Shown: positions 1-7,592 of the stretch, piece after piece
Layout of the letters: the number at the start of each line of letters is the position of its first letter
How positions within the stretch are numbered: the stretch's first letter is position 1
NCBI RefSeq assembly: GCF_014198245.1
Contig: NZ_JACIHE010000013.1
Span: 62,001 to 126,000, forward strand
Length of the DNA: 64,000 nucleotides
Reading direction: 5' to 3'
Source of the DNA: Bradyrhizobium sp. cir1
Lineage (GTDB): Bacteria; Pseudomonadota; Alphaproteobacteria; Rhizobiales; Xanthobacteraceae
Notes under the pieces: model-generated
Seen by the model: only the letters and a program-made list of their open reading frames with translations
Databases searched by the model: none
What the model was told of the DNA's origin: nothing
Program-made: the position numbers and the translations under genes

Positions 1-498
1 TTCCTGCAATGGGCTCACCTGCGCGAGACCAGCCGCGACTATCTCACGCCCTGGGAGCCGATCTGGCCGTCGGACGATCTGACCCGCTCCGGCTTCCGCC
101 GCCGCCTGCGCCGCTATTCCGAGGACATCGCCGCGGACCGCTCCTACCCCTTCCTGATCTTCCGTGAGCTCGACAGCGCCATGGTCGGCGGCATCACGCT
201 CGCCAATGTCCGGCGCGGCATCGTGCAGGCCGGCACAATCGGCTATTGGATCGGCCAGCCCCATGCCCATCGCGGCTACATGACGGCGGCGCTCCGGGTG
301 CTGCTGCCGACGCTGTTCGGCGAGCTCAATCTGCACCGGGTCGAGGCCGCCTGCATCCCCACCAATGCGCCGTCGATCCGGGTGCTGGAGAAGTGCGGCT
401 TCTCCCGGGAGGGCCTCGCCCGCCGCTATCTCTGCATCAACGGGGTCTGGCAGGACCACCTGCTGTTCGGCCTGCTGCACGAGGATTTCCGCGGCTGA
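1..498 (+). CDS. GNAT N-acetyltransferase, RimJ-like, 5' end cut by the window
   Basis: The frame is open from base 1 to the stop at 496-498, so the start lies upstream of the window. The visible 165 residues fit the RimJ/RimL branch of the GNAT fold, which acetylates protein N-termini (RimJ acts on ribosomal protein S5) with acetyl-CoA. Supporting features are an early LRETSRDYLTPWEP segment typical of RimJ, a central GTIGYWIG strand, the acetyl-CoA-loop region around HRGYMTAALR, and the C-terminal segment IPTNAPSIRVLEKCGF followed by REGLARRYLCINGVWQDHLLF, the usual ending of ribosomal-protein-alanine acetyltransferases. The next gene starts about 120 bases downstream on the same strand. 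The family is fairly certain; the exact protein substrate is not. Confidence 0.85.
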   Translation, partial: FLQWAHLRETSRDYLTPWEPIWPSDDLTRSGFRRRLRRYSEDIAADRSYPFLIFRELDSAMVGGITLANVRRGIVQAGTIGYWIGQPHAHRGYMTAALRVLLPTLFGELNLHRVEAACIPTNAPSIRVLEKCGFSREGLARRYLCINGVWQDHLLFGLLHEDFRG

Positions 499-615
499 GC
501 CGCCCGATTGGTGCGGGCCAAATCCCCTTTTTGCTGCCTTGGGTTCGCCGATTTTGGCGATATAACCCGCATGGCCGGCGATCGGCCGGAACATTGTCAT
601 GGAGTGTGGGCGTTG

Positions 616-1269
616 ATGGTGAAGGAGCTTCGGTCGTCGCGGACGACGTTGCGGCGGGGGACGGCGGTCGCGTTGGCGTTATCGGTCGCGCTCGCCTCCG
701 TTTCGCCGGTAGCGGCCCAGTCGTTGAGCGATCGCTTCAAGAGCCTGTTCGGCGGCAAGTCCGACGAGCCGGCAGAGCCCAAGCCGGCGCCCGCGCCCGG
801 CCAGCCGGCGGCTGACGACGACGTCGATTGCCCGCAGGTCACGGTGCGTGCCGGAGCCTCCACCTACGCGGTCGGCGCCAGCGGCAAGCCGGCCGCCGGC
901 AACGACGTCCGCTTCCAGGCCTCGATCACCAAGATGGCGCGCGAATGCTTCCGGAACGGTGGCGATATCACGGCCCGGATCGGCATCCAGGGCCGCGTCG
1001 TCGCCGGTCCCGCCGGAGCGCCAGCCACGGTCGAGGTTCCCCTGCGCATCGCCGTGGTGCAGGGCGGCGTCGGCGAGAAGGTGATCGCCTCGAAGGCCTA
1101 CCGGACCACGGTCGCGATGCCGGAGGGCGGCAGCGTGCCCTTCACCTTCATCGCCGAGGATCTGGCCTATCCGGTGCCGTCAGCTGCGACCGCCGATTCC
1201 TACATCTTCTACGTCGGCTTCGACCCGCAGGCGCTCTCGCCGGAGCCGAAGGCGCGGAAGAAGAAGTAG
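616..1269 (+). CDS. Conserved hypothetical exported protein
   Basis: This 217-residue protein begins with a Sec-type signal peptide: a basic N-region (KELRSSRTTLRR), a hydrophobic stretch to about residue 30 and an AQS cleavage site after SPVAAQ. I chose the ATG at 616 because it puts this signal at the N-terminus and has GGAG at 601-604; the frame opens earlier, at 508, but that would bury the signal. The mature part starts with a low-complexity Pro/Ala/Glu linker, then a conserved-looking domain with Cys residues (DCPQVTVRAG, ARECFRNGG) and beta-rich segments, ending in a Lys-rich tail. It is probably a periplasmic or lipid-associated protein of the rhizobial lineage. I do not recognise a function. 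Confidence 0.75.
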   Translation: MVKELRSSRTTLRRGTAVALALSVALASVSPVAAQSLSDRFKSLFGGKSDEPAEPKPAPAPGQPAADDDVDCPQVTVRAGASTYAVGASGKPAAGNDVRFQASITKMARECFRNGGDITARIGIQGRVVAGPAGAPATVEVPLRIAVVQGGVGEKVIASKAYRTTVAMPEGGSVPFTFIAEDLAYPVPSAATADSYIFYVGFDPQALSPEPKARKKK

Positions 1270-1303
1270 GCGGCGAATTTCAGCTCTGTAAGGCGCGTGC
1301 GCC

Positions 1304-2470
1304 TTACGCGAAATACCGCGTCAATATCCCGCGATACACCTTCGTCAGCTTCTCCAGATCCGCAACCGGCACGCGCTCGTCGACCTGGTGCATGGTCTGG
1401 CCGACCAGGCCGAATTCGATCACCGGGCAGTAGCTCGAGATGAAGCGCGCGTCCGACGTGCCGCCCGAAGTCGACAGCTCCGGCCTGCGTCCCGTCACCT
1501 CCTCAATCGCGGACACCGCGAGATCGGTGAAGGGGCCGGGCTTGGTCACGAACACGTTGGAGTTCGACGGCTCCCAGACGATGCGGGCCTTGATGCGGTT
1601 GCCGCAGGCTTTGGCGAGGCGCGTCTCGACCAGCTCGCGCAGGCTCGCCTGGGTGTGGTTGTCGTTGTAGCGGATGTTGAATTTTGCGCGGGCCTCGCCG
1701 GGGATGACGTTGTAGGCCTTGTTGCCGACGTCCACTGACGTGAATTCGAGATTGGAGGCCTGGAACTGGGCGCTGCCATGATCGAGCGGCTCGTCGGAGA
1801 TCGCCACGATCAGCCGCGAGATATCCGGCACCGGATTGGCCGCGCGGTGCGGATAGGCGACATGGCCCTGCACGCCGTCGACGTAAAGCGTGCCGGATTG
1901 CGAGCCGCGGCGGCCCACCTTGATGGTGTCGCCGAGCGTCTCGACATTGGAGGGCTCGCCCAGCACACAATGATCGAATTTTTCGCCGCGCTCGGCGGCC
2001 CATTTCAAGAGCTTGATGGTGCCGTTGATGGAGACGTCTTCTTCATCGCCGGTGATCAGGAAGGATATCGAACCCGCACCGTCCGCGCGCGGCTTGCCGC
2101 CGTTCGCAGCGAGATGCTCCAGCACCGCAGCGACCGAGCAGGCGATGCCGCCCTTCATGTCGACCGCGCCGCGGCCGTGCAGGATGCCGTCCTTCACTTC
2201 GCCAGAGAACGCGCCGACGCTCCAGGCGCTCTCGTCGCCCGGCGGCACCACGTCGGTGTGCCCGGCAAAGGTGATGTGCGGGCCTTCGCTGCCGATCCGT
2301 GCATAGAGATTGTCGACGTCGGCGGTGCCTTCCTCGCTGAAGGTCACGCGGTGGCAGGTGAAACCGGCGGCGCCGAGGGCTTTTTCAAGCACCCCCAGTG
2401 CGCCGGCATCGGCCGGGGTCACCGAGGGGCAGCGGATGAGATCGCGGGCAATCGAAAGAGCATCGGTCAT
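1304..2470 (-). CDS. dapE: Succinyl-diaminopimelate desuccinylase
   Basis: The 388-residue protein is an M20-family metallopeptidase. It hydrolyses N-succinyl-LL-2,6-diaminopimelate to succinate and LL-diaminopimelate in the succinylase branch of lysine and peptidoglycan-precursor synthesis in the cytoplasm. Metal-site motifs are visible: HTDVVPPGD (His71, Asp73), GRGAVDMKGG (Asp104) and the catalytic GDEE (residues 141-144), followed by the dimerisation insert and a C-terminal GQTMHQVDE histidine. The length is normal. Its ATG overlaps the stop of the upstream membrane-protein gene by four bases, indicating translational coupling. dapD lies just beyond on the same strand, so two steps of the same pathway are together. 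Confidence 0.96.
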   Translation of the reverse strand: MTDALSIARDLIRCPSVTPADAGALGVLEKALGAAGFTCHRVTFSEEGTADVDNLYARIGSEGPHITFAGHTDVVPPGDESAWSVGAFSGEVKDGILHGRGAVDMKGGIACSVAAVLEHLAANGGKPRADGAGSISFLITGDEEDVSINGTIKLLKWAAERGEKFDHCVLGEPSNVETLGDTIKVGRRGSQSGTLYVDGVQGHVAYPHRAANPVPDISRLIVAISDEPLDHGSAQFQASNLEFTSVDVGNKAYNVIPGEARAKFNIRYNDNHTQASLRELVETRLAKACGNRIKARIVWEPSNSNVFVTKPGPFTDLAVSAIEEVTGRRPELSTSGGTSDARFISSYCPVIEFGLVGQTMHQVDERVPVADLEKLTKVYRGILTRYFA

Positions 2471-3117
2471 GTGCCCCGCTTAACATGCATGCCGCCGGGT
2501 GGGCTAGCACTGGGCGGCACGAATTCGAGCTCGCGTTGCTGGTCCCAGCTTTTTGCGGGCGGCGCGGCCGGTGCGGAGCCGTCCTCGATGTCGGCCAACG
2601 GATCGGCGCCGAACCGGTTGCTGCCCGAGGTGCCGGGCACAATGAACATTTCAACGAAGCCCCACAGCCACAGGCCGGACGCGGCCAGGCTGAACGGAAG
2701 CATCCAGGTGGAGTCGGGCAGCAGGTCCGAGAACTGGCTGAACAGCCCGGGGACGGCGAAGAAGGCAAGGATCCACCAGCCGCTCCTGTCGCGATCGTGC
2801 AGCCGCTTGATCGTCGTCGCCAGGAAAATCCATGAGAATAGCGCGAGGCCGGACGCCTTCAGGAACAGGTCCGTGCGATCGAGGGATGCCAGCGAGCGAT
2901 AGGCTCGGGGATCGACCAGCTTGAAGAGGTCGTCGAGACCGAAGTCGAAATCGAGCTTGATGGATAGTTTCAACGCCCCTTCGGCGCTGATGAGGTGGAT
3001 CACCTGACCGATGATTCCCAGCAATGCCGCCAGCACCGCGACGATCAGCAGCGCCTGCCATAGCAAAGCGCGGCCAATGCGGCCGTCGAAGCGGAAGAGG
3101 TACCAGGTCCAGTCCAT
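2467..3117 (-). CDS. DUF805-family inner-membrane protein
   Basis: This 216-residue protein begins MDWTWYLFRFDGRIGRALLWQ, the characteristic opening of DUF805 proteins (xWxFxGRxxRxxFW). Several hydrophobic helices follow: one near residues 18-40, a second after the LFLKASGLALFSWIFLATTIKRLHDRDRSG segment, and more beyond. The phrase IKRLHDRDRSGWW is the family's other signature. I placed the start at 3117; the frame is open to 3237, but the extra residues come from the repeat element next door. The stop overlaps the dapE start by four bases, so the two are probably cotranscribed. The family has no firm function; it occurs beside unrelated housekeeping genes in many bacteria. Confidence 0.85.
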   Translation of the reverse strand: MDWTWYLFRFDGRIGRALLWQALLIVAVLAALLGIIGQVIHLISAEGALKLSIKLDFDFGLDDLFKLVDPRAYRSLASLDRTDLFLKASGLALFSWIFLATTIKRLHDRDRSGWWILAFFAVPGLFSQFSDLLPDSTWMLPFSLAASGLWLWGFVEMFIVPGTSGSNRFGADPLADIEDGSAPAAPPAKSWDQQRELEFVPPSASPPGGMHVKRGT

Positions 3118-3189
3118 GCCAACGGCTCCGGGCGGGAGGGGCCGCCCGGAAATTGGTCGCGATGGAGAGTTAGGTGGTTCGATGCGGGC

Positions 3190-3331
3190 CCTCTTCACCT
3201 CGCCCCGCTTGCGGGGAGAGGTCGGATTGCGAAGCAATCCGGGTGAGGGGGTACAGGTCTCTCGACGATCTCACGTGCGGAGAGAGGCCCCTCACCCCAA
3301 CCCTCTCCCCGTAAGAGCGGGGAGAGGGAGG
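3190..3331. repeat. Imperfect palindromic intergenic repeat, family A copy 1
   Basis: Between the DUF805 and dapD genes lies a 140-bp block built of short inverted units: CCCCGCTTGCGGGG near the left end, GGATTGCGAAGCAATCC next to it, and CCCTCTCCCC / GGGGAGAGGG near the right end. A second, diverged copy lies at 57788-57937 with the same order of units, including GGTGAGGGGGTAC. It resembles the REP-like elements common in Bradyrhizobium intergenic DNA. No gene is seen here. Confidence 0.8.
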
Positions 3332-3341
3332 AGAGAGAATA

Positions 3342-4187
3342 TCAATCCCGCAGCAGCTCGTTGATGCTGGTCTTCGAGCGCGTGCGCTCGTCGACGCGCT
3401 TGACGATGACGGCGCAGGCCGTGCTCGGGCCGATCTGGCCGTTCTTCATCGGCTTGCCGGGCAGTGCGCCGGGCACCACCACCGAATATTCCGGCACTTC
3501 GCCCATGAAGACCTCGCCGGTCTCGCGGTCGACGATCTTGGTCGATGCGCCCAGGAACACGCCCATCGCCAGCACCGCGCCCTTGCGCACGATCACGCCT
3601 TCCGCGACCTCGCTGCGCGCGCCGATGAAGCAGTCGTCCTCGATGATGACGGGCTCGGCCTGCAGCGGCTCGAGCACGCCGCCGATGCCGGCGCCGCCGG
3701 AGATGTGCACGCGCTTGCCGATCTGCGCGCAGGAGCCGACGGTGGCCCAGGTGTCGACCATGGTGCTCTCATCGACATAGGCGCCGAGATTGACGAAGGA
3801 CGGCATCAGCACGACGTTCTTGGCGATGAAGGCCGAGCGGCGGACCACGGCGCCCGGCACCGCGCGAAAGCCGGCATCGCGAAACCGGTTCTCGCCCCAG
3901 CCTTCGAACTTCGAGGGCACCTTGTCCCACCAGGTCGCCTTGCCGGGACCGCCCGGAATGACGCCCATGTCGTTGAGGCGGAAGGACAGCAGCACGGCCT
4001 TCTTCAGCCACTGATTGACCCTCCACTTGCCGTCAGTGCCGCGCTCGGCCACGCGCGCCTCGCCCTTGTCCAGGATCTCCAGCGACTGGTCCACGGCCTC
4101 GCGCACCTCGCCCTTGGTCGTGGTCGAGATGCCGTCACGCGCGTCGAAGGCGCTGTTGATGGTGGATTCGAGGGCGGACAGGGACAT
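3342..4187 (-). CDS. dapD: 2,3,4,5-tetrahydropyridine-2,6-dicarboxylate N-succinyltransferase
   Basis: DapD (281 residues, normal length) transfers succinyl from succinyl-CoA to tetrahydrodipicolinate, giving N-succinyl-2-amino-6-oxopimelate, two steps before DapE in lysine synthesis. The N-terminal helical region (LESTINSAFDARDGIS) carries the conserved EAVDQSLEILDKGEARVAE segment. The middle and C-terminal parts are left-handed beta-helix hexapeptide repeats (AFIAKNVVLMPSFVNLGAYV, TVGSCAQIGKRVHISGGAGIGG, DDCFIGARSEVAEGVIV), and the ending SKTSINELLRD is typical. The start at 4187 follows an AGAGGAAAT purine stretch. It lies upstream of DUF805-dapE on the same strand, but a 220-bp repeat-filled gap separates them, so it may have its own transcript. 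Confidence 0.97.
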   Translation of the reverse strand: MSLSALESTINSAFDARDGISTTTKGEVREAVDQSLEILDKGEARVAERGTDGKWRVNQWLKKAVLLSFRLNDMGVIPGGPGKATWWDKVPSKFEGWGENRFRDAGFRAVPGAVVRRSAFIAKNVVLMPSFVNLGAYVDESTMVDTWATVGSCAQIGKRVHISGGAGIGGVLEPLQAEPVIIEDDCFIGARSEVAEGVIVRKGAVLAMGVFLGASTKIVDRETGEVFMGEVPEYSVVVPGALPGKPMKNGQIGPSTACAVIVKRVDERTRSKTSINELLRD

Positions 4188-4283
4188 CGGGATTTCCTCT
4201 TCGGATCGGGAATTTTGAGGGATTGGGGCGCTTTTTCAGGATTTGGGGGGGCGGAGTCAAGGCTCCGGCGTCGTCCTTTGCAT

Positions 4284-4426
4284 CGTCGTCCTGGACAAGC
4301 GAACGAAGTGAGCGCCGATCCAGGACCCATTACCACAGGGGGGAGTTTAGCGAAGATTCGTGGGGATCAGCCTCGCGCCACAATTTCTGCCTGGGGTAAT
4401 GGGTCCTGGCTTTCGCCAGGACGACG
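4284..4426. repeat. Palindromic intergenic repeat, family B copy 1
   Basis: The terminal inverted arms are CGTCGTCCTGG (4284-4294) and CCAGGACGACG (4416-4426), with internal pairs such as CAGGACCCATTACC / GGTAATGGGTCCTG. A sister copy lies at 5169-5323 on the other side of the nucleotidase gene, sharing most of the interior. It fills the gap between dapD and that gene. Confidence 0.85.
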
Positions 4427-4430
4427 GCGG

Positions 4431-5123
4431 TTATTTGGGAGATAGTTTTGCCAAAAACCCCGCCAGATCGTCCGTGACGTGGTCGACATGGGCCGCATCC
4501 CGGCCTTCCAGCTCCCAGTCCTCGCGCACCACTTCTTTCGTCCCGTCGGGCACCACCAGCACGGTGGTCATGCCGAGCTCGTGCGGGACCGTGAGGTTGC
4601 GGGCGAGGTCCTCGAACATGGCGGCGCGGGTCGTATCGACCGCATGGTCCGCGAGGAATTTCCGGTAGGTCTGTGGCGCCGGCTTCGGCTCGAAGTCGGC
4701 GGCGATAATGTCGAACACGCCGTCGAAATGGCCGGCAAAGCCGAGCCGCGCCAGCACCGCATCGACATGGTCGACCGAGCCGTTGGTCAGGATCAGCTTG
4801 CGCCCCGGCAGCTTGGCGATGGCCTCGCCGAGCTGCGGGTTCGGCTCCAGCGGCGAGTGGTCGATCTTGTGGACGTAAGCGAGGTAGTCGTCGGCACGGA
4901 CGCCATGCAGGGTCATCATGCCGCGCATGGTGGTGCCGAAGCGGCGGTAATAGTCCTTCTGGATATTGCGTGCTTCTGCGGGGCTGACGTTCAGCCAGTT
5001 GCACACGAACTCCCCGATCCGCGCATCGACCTGCTGCCACAGATTGACGTGATGCGGATAGAGCGTGTTGTCGAGGTCGAACACCCAGGTGTCGATGTGG
5101 GTGAAGGTGCGGGGGGAGGTCAT
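4431..5123 (-). CDS. HAD-superfamily pyrimidine 5'-nucleotidase
   Basis: The protein has 230 residues of HAD subfamily IA type. Motif I is VFDLDNTLYPH near residue 15, with DxD nucleophile and acid Asp residues. The DNTLYP signature marks the group containing yeast SDT1/PHM8 and bacterial pyrimidine 5'-nucleotidases, which dephosphorylate UMP/CMP-like substrates. Motif II is KLILTNGS, the conserved Lys precedes FEPKPAPQTYRKF, and motif III is AAMFEDLARNL. The helical cap contains YYRRFGTTMRGMMTLHGV, standard for this subfamily. It is flanked by two copies of the same palindromic repeat, so it is likely monocistronic. The family is clear; the physiological substrate is inferred. Confidence 0.9.
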   Translation of the reverse strand: MTSPRTFTHIDTWVFDLDNTLYPHHVNLWQQVDARIGEFVCNWLNVSPAEARNIQKDYYRRFGTTMRGMMTLHGVRADDYLAYVHKIDHSPLEPNPQLGEAIAKLPGRKLILTNGSVDHVDAVLARLGFAGHFDGVFDIIAADFEPKPAPQTYRKFLADHAVDTTRAAMFEDLARNLTVPHELGMTTVLVVPDGTKEVVREDWELEGRDAAHVDHVTDDLAGFLAKLSPK

Positions 5124-5168
5124 CGCAACTCTCTATCCTTCAAACGCAATCGTCGCCCAATCCTCCGC

Positions 5169-5323
5169 CGTCGTCCCGGACAAGCGTAAGCGCAGATCCG
5201 GGACCCATAACCACAGGGAGGAGTTTGGCGAAGACTCGGGGTTACCGGCTTCGCGCCACAACCACTCCCTGGGGTTATGGGTCCCCGCCCCCGTGCGCAA
5301 TTGCGCACTAGGCGGGGACGACA
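5169..5323. repeat. Palindromic intergenic repeat, family B copy 2, with nested palindrome
   Basis: This is the sister of 4284-4426. It begins CGTCGTCCCGGACAAGCG and ends GGCGGGGACGAC. It differs at the distal hairpin loop, where the short TTTCG-type loop of copy 1 is replaced by a segment containing the perfect 16-bp palindrome GTGCGCAATTGCGCAC (5293-5308). It lies upstream of the nucleotidase and downstream of the DUF1036 gene. Confidence 0.85.
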
Positions 5324-5359
5324 GCGGAGCTTTTGGTGCGGCCATCATCGCCACTACAA

Positions 5360-6391
5360 TCACGGCACCGCAAACCGCAGCGTCTTGCCGCCGCTCGACA
5401 TGTCCACCGCGCCGAAGCCCGCCGCCGCAAATCCGCGCGCGGCGCAATCGGTGTGCTCAACGGTCTCGAACTTGGTCTCGCGCGTGCAGAGCTGCTTGTC
5501 GCCGCCCCAGTTCAGCGGCCTGTCCTTCAGCTTGATGGCGCGGTTGTCGGCATCGACTGCTTCGGCGAAGCTGAAGATCTGCTTCGGCTGGCCGGTCACG
5601 TCAGGGTGCAGGCACTTGCCGGGATCGATGCGGTACCAGCCGCGGCTGGTCACCGACTTGCCGTCGTCGGTGGCGATCGCCGCCATCACCTTGTGTGGCG
5701 TGTCGTTGCACCAGGTGAGGCCGCTCGCCGATGGCGCCTGCGTCGCATCAACCATGGTCTTGAAGAAATTTTGCGACGACACCGCGTCGGAGGACAGCCC
5801 GCGGCTCTTCAGGAACGCGGCGAGTGCGCCTTGCGTCTTCGGCCCGTCGACGCCGTCGATGGCGCCGACGTCGTAGCCGATGATCACCAGGAGCCGCTGG
5901 ATGCCGGCGAGCCGCGCCTGCTCGTCGTCATATTCGGAATCCTCCGCGAGATAGGTGACCAGATTGCCGTCGTCGCTTTGCGTCGGCGTCACCTGCGTGA
6001 AGGGGACCTGCGTCTGGCCACTGCGGCACTGTCGCGCCGCCGCGATGACGAAATTGTCCTGTGCCACGCACAGCATGTCGCTGCCGTTCTGCGGGATCGG
6101 GGAGGCGCCGTAGACGCCGAGCGCGCGGGCGTTGAGCAAAATGCGGTCGGCGGTCAGCGTGCCCTGGACCACGACGCGGCAGGTGGCGGGATCGATCCTG
6201 AACCAGCCGCGCGTCGCGGTGGCCGCCTTGTCGTCGATGCCGATCGCGGCCTCGACGATATAGGACATGCGGTTGCAGATCTTGAGGTCGGCGAAGGCGG
6301 GTGCAGAGGAGAAGACAAACGAGACGACGGCCGCCGGCAGCGTCATCAGGAAGCGGGTGAGGGGCGAGCGGCGATGCTTCACCCCCGTCAT
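5360..6391 (-). CDS. Exported DUF1036 - peptidoglycan-binding-like - DUF1036 protein
   Basis: The 343-residue protein has a signal peptide (basic KHRRSPLTRF, then a hydrophobic core ending SSAPAFA). Residues about 36-125 form one DUF1036 domain (DLKICNRMSYIVEAAIG, TRGWFRIDPATCR) and about 225-340 a second (GLTWCNDTPHKVMAAIA, SRGWYRIDPGKCL), so the domain is duplicated. Between them residues 160-198 match a PG_binding_1-like unit (IQRLLVIIGYDVGAIDG, then GPKTQGALAAF). The start is uncertain: the frame is open to 6625, but upstream of 6391 it only translates a palindromic repeat. 6391 (MTGVKHRR) or an in-frame ATG at 6346 are the realistic starts. It is probably periplasmic and cell-wall associated; the function is unknown. 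Confidence 0.8.
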   Translation of the reverse strand: MTGVKHRRSPLTRFLMTLPAAVVSFVFSSAPAFADLKICNRMSYIVEAAIGIDDKAATATRGWFRIDPATCRVVVQGTLTADRILLNARALGVYGASPIPQNGSDMLCVAQDNFVIAAARQCRSGQTQVPFTQVTPTQSDDGNLVTYLAEDSEYDDEQARLAGIQRLLVIIGYDVGAIDGVDGPKTQGALAAFLKSRGLSSDAVSSQNFFKTMVDATQAPSASGLTWCNDTPHKVMAAIATDDGKSVTSRGWYRIDPGKCLHPDVTGQPKQIFSFAEAVDADNRAIKLKDRPLNWGGDKQLCTRETKFETVEHTDCAARGFAAAGFGAVDMSSGGKTLRFAVP

Positions 6392-6506
6392 TCCGGGGCG
6401 ATGCAAAGCATCGAACTCTGGTGCGCAATTGCGCACCTTAGAATCTCGAGATTCTCCGGTGCGCAATTGCGCACCGTAGTTCGCCCTTCGGGCGCCCCGG
6501 AATGAC
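6387..6506. repeat. Palindromic repeat, family C copy 1, with three nested palindromes
   Basis: The outer arms GTCATTCCGGGGCG (6387-6400) and CGCCCCGGAATGAC (6493-6506) are perfectly complementary over 14 bp. Inside lie three perfect 16-bp palindromes in a row: GTGCGCAATTGCGCAC (6421-6436), AGAATCTCGAGATTCT (6440-6455) and GTGCGCAATTGCGCAC again (6459-6474). A GTTCGCCCTTCGGGCG hairpin follows. A related element with the same outer arms is at 13054-13145. The left arm overlaps the predicted first codons of the DUF1036 gene. Confidence 0.9.
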
Positions 6507-6530
6507 GGACCAATGCGAGAGCCGTGGATA

Positions 6531-6586
6531 CCCGGGCCTTCGCCACGCCGAAGCGGCTTTGGCCGCGCAGGCGGGTCAAGCCCGGG
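6531..6586. repeat. Short inverted repeat between DUF1036 gene and argB
   Basis: Arms CCCGGGC (6531-6537) and GCCCGGG (6580-6586) enclose a CG-rich interior with its own hairpin (CTTCGCCACGCCGAAG). It directly follows the family C element and ends about 35 bases from the argB stop codon, so on the minus strand it could act as a transcription terminator for argB. No gene is seen between 6507 and 6621. Confidence 0.6.
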
Positions 6587-6621
6587 CATGACGACCTTCT
6601 TCCGCTGCTCGCGTTCGCTCA

Positions 6622-7509
6622 TCACTTGTGGATCAGCGTCCCCGTGCCCTGGTTGGTGAAGAGCTCGAGCAGCACCGCGTGCTGCATCTTGCCGTCGATG
6701 ATGACGACGCCCTCGACGCCCTGCTCGAGCGCGTAGATGCAGGTCTCGACCTTCGGGATCATGCCGCCGGAGATGGTGCCGTCGGCGATCAGCTTTCGCG
6801 CGTCCCTCACCGAGAGCTGCGGGATTAGCTTTTTCGACTTGTCGAGCACGCCCGGCACGTCGGTGAGCAGCAACAGGCGCTTGGCCTTCAGCGCGCCCGC
6901 CACGGCACCGGCAAAGGTGTCGGCGTTGATGTTCAGCGTTTGGCCCTCTTTCGAGGTCGCGAGCGGCGCCAGCACCGGGATCAGCTCGTAGCCGATCAGC
7001 TGGTTGAGCAGGGTGAGGTCGACCTTCTCGGGATCGCCGACGAAGCCGAGATCGACCGCCTTCTCGATGTGCGAGTCCGGATCGACGATGGTGCGCGTCG
7101 TCTTCGTCGCCTTCACCATGTTGCCGTCCTTGCCGGACAGGCCCACGGCCTTGCCGCCGGCCTCGTTGATGTAGCCGACGATCTGCTTGTTGACGGAGCC
7201 GGCCAGCACCATCTCGACGATCTCGATGGTCGCGGCATCGGTGATGCGCAGGCCGGCTGCGAATTCCGAGACGATGCCGAGGCGCTTGAGCATGGTCGCG
7301 ATCTGCGGCCCGCCGCCATGCACCACCACCGGGTTGATCGCGGTCTGCTCCAGCAGCACGATGTCGCGCGCAAAGTTCTTCGCAGTCTCCTCGTCGCCCA
7401 TGGCATGGCCGCCATATTTGATGACGATGGTTTCCTCGTCATACTGCTGCATGTGCGGCAGCGCTTCGGACAGGATGCGGGCCTGGTCGAGCGGGGAGAT
7501 GTCGGTCAT
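6622..7509 (-). CDS. argB: Acetylglutamate kinase
   Basis: ArgB (295 residues, normal length) phosphorylates N-acetyl-L-glutamate with ATP, the second step of arginine synthesis and usually the arginine-feedback-controlled one. Family motifs of the amino-acid kinase fold are present: VIKYGGHAMG (phosphate binding, conserved Lys), VVVHGGGPQI (substrate site), GLSGKDGNMV, and LLLLTDVPGVLDKSKKLIPQL near the ATP site. The N-terminal helix DQARILSEALPHMQQYDEETIV is of the hexameric, arginine-sensitive type. The ATG is at 7509. It is downstream of the engB/DUF423 genes on the same strand with an 83-base gap; argB following yihA is the usual alphaproteobacterial order. Confidence 0.97.
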   Translation of the reverse strand: MTDISPLDQARILSEALPHMQQYDEETIVIKYGGHAMGDEETAKNFARDIVLLEQTAINPVVVHGGGPQIATMLKRLGIVSEFAAGLRITDAATIEIVEMVLAGSVNKQIVGYINEAGGKAVGLSGKDGNMVKATKTTRTIVDPDSHIEKAVDLGFVGDPEKVDLTLLNQLIGYELIPVLAPLATSKEGQTLNINADTFAGAVAGALKAKRLLLLTDVPGVLDKSKKLIPQLSVRDARKLIADGTISGGMIPKVETCIYALEQGVEGVVIIDGKMQHAVLLELFTNQGTGTLIHK

Positions 7510-7592
7510 GTCACGGTCTCGCTGGCGGGTCGGTCGATGCGCGTTCTATCCGATTGGCGGGCGCGGCGCAAAGAGCGACTGGCATGCCGACG

